From assembly GCA_002405875.1 (NCBI GenBank), contig DHMR01000111.1, forward strand, positions 1-6,772: a stretch of 6,772 bases of DNA. Direction: 5' to 3'. The stretch is from a bacterium UBA4637. GTDB taxonomy: Bacteria; Bacteroidota; Bacteroidia; Bacteroidales; Bacteroidaceae. Both the position numbers and the translations under genes were made by a program. The notes beneath the pieces are model-generated. The model worked only from the letters and a program-made list of their open reading frames with translations, was not told the DNA's origin and did no database searches. The number at the start of each line of letters is the position of its first letter. The stretch's first letter is position 1. Of the stretch, positions 6,703 to 6,772 are shown in pieces.

Positions 6703-6772
6703 ATGAAGAAATGGACTATTGAAGACTCGAAGGAGCTCTACAACATCAGCGGTTGGGGCACCTCTTACTTTG
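6703..6772 (+). CDS. speA: Biosynthetic arginine decarboxylase, N-terminal fragment (cut by window end)
   Basis: Only the first 23 codons are present and the frame is still open at the window edge. The start reads MKKWTIEDSKELYN and continues through GWGTSYF, which I recognise as the N-terminus of the Bacteroidetes-type SpeA. SpeA is a PLP enzyme that converts arginine to agmatine, the first step of putrescine and spermidine synthesis. None of the catalytic residues are in view, so the call rests on this N-terminal match and on the topA-aroK-speA order I recall from Bacteroidales. The ATG follows an A-rich leader with no Shine-Dalgarno. The gene is 103 bases past the aroK stop, with a hairpin between, so it may or may not share a transcript with aroK. 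Confidence 0.85.
   Translation, partial: MKKWTIEDSKELYNISGWGTSYF

Overview
The window looks like chromosomal DNA from a Bacteroidales bacterium, most likely Prevotella/Segatella or a close relative. Three things point there: TAnnTTTG-type -7 promoter elements with no clear Shine-Dalgarno sequences, a DUF4369/thioredoxin-fold lipoprotein of a kind typical of the group, and a topA-aroK-speA gene order that I recall from Bacteroidales genomes. The assignment is an inference from content; no search was run. All six genes lie on the + strand, every complete reading frame is intact, and there is no sign of mobile DNA, CRISPR, tRNA or rRNA.

Layout. Bases 1-192 are AT-rich and non-coding, with a short heptamer repeat (24-44) and two candidate -7 elements before the first gene. 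193-1371 encodes an exported lipoprotein with a DUF4369 N-terminus and a thioredoxin-like C-terminus whose CxxC motif has become SxxS. 1372-1488 holds a second heptamer repeat that starts on the stop codon and folds into a terminator-like hairpin. 1489-2943 encodes a secreted SGNH-type sialate O-acetylesterase family protein. It is followed 24 bases later by a Nudix hydrolase with an N-terminal zinc ribbon (2968-3516), and that pair ends at a near-ideal intrinsic terminator (perfect 18-bp stem plus seven T).

A new transcription unit then starts at a TACTTTTG element. It contains topA (DNA topoisomerase I, 3718-6045), aroK (shikimate kinase, 6072-6599) and the first 23 codons of speA (arginine decarboxylase, from 6703). 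topA and aroK are 26 bases apart and probably co-transcribed. A strong hairpin without a U-tract lies between aroK and speA, so whether speA belongs to the same unit is unclear.

Functionally the window joins envelope genes (lipoprotein, esterase) on the left to housekeeping genes on the right: chromosome supercoiling, aromatic amino-acid/chorismate synthesis and polyamine synthesis. I see no convincing new multi-gene system. The points most worth a second look are the cysteine-free thioredoxin-fold lipoprotein, the TTAGRNN heptamer repeats on both sides of it in opposite orientation, and the aroK-speA hairpin.
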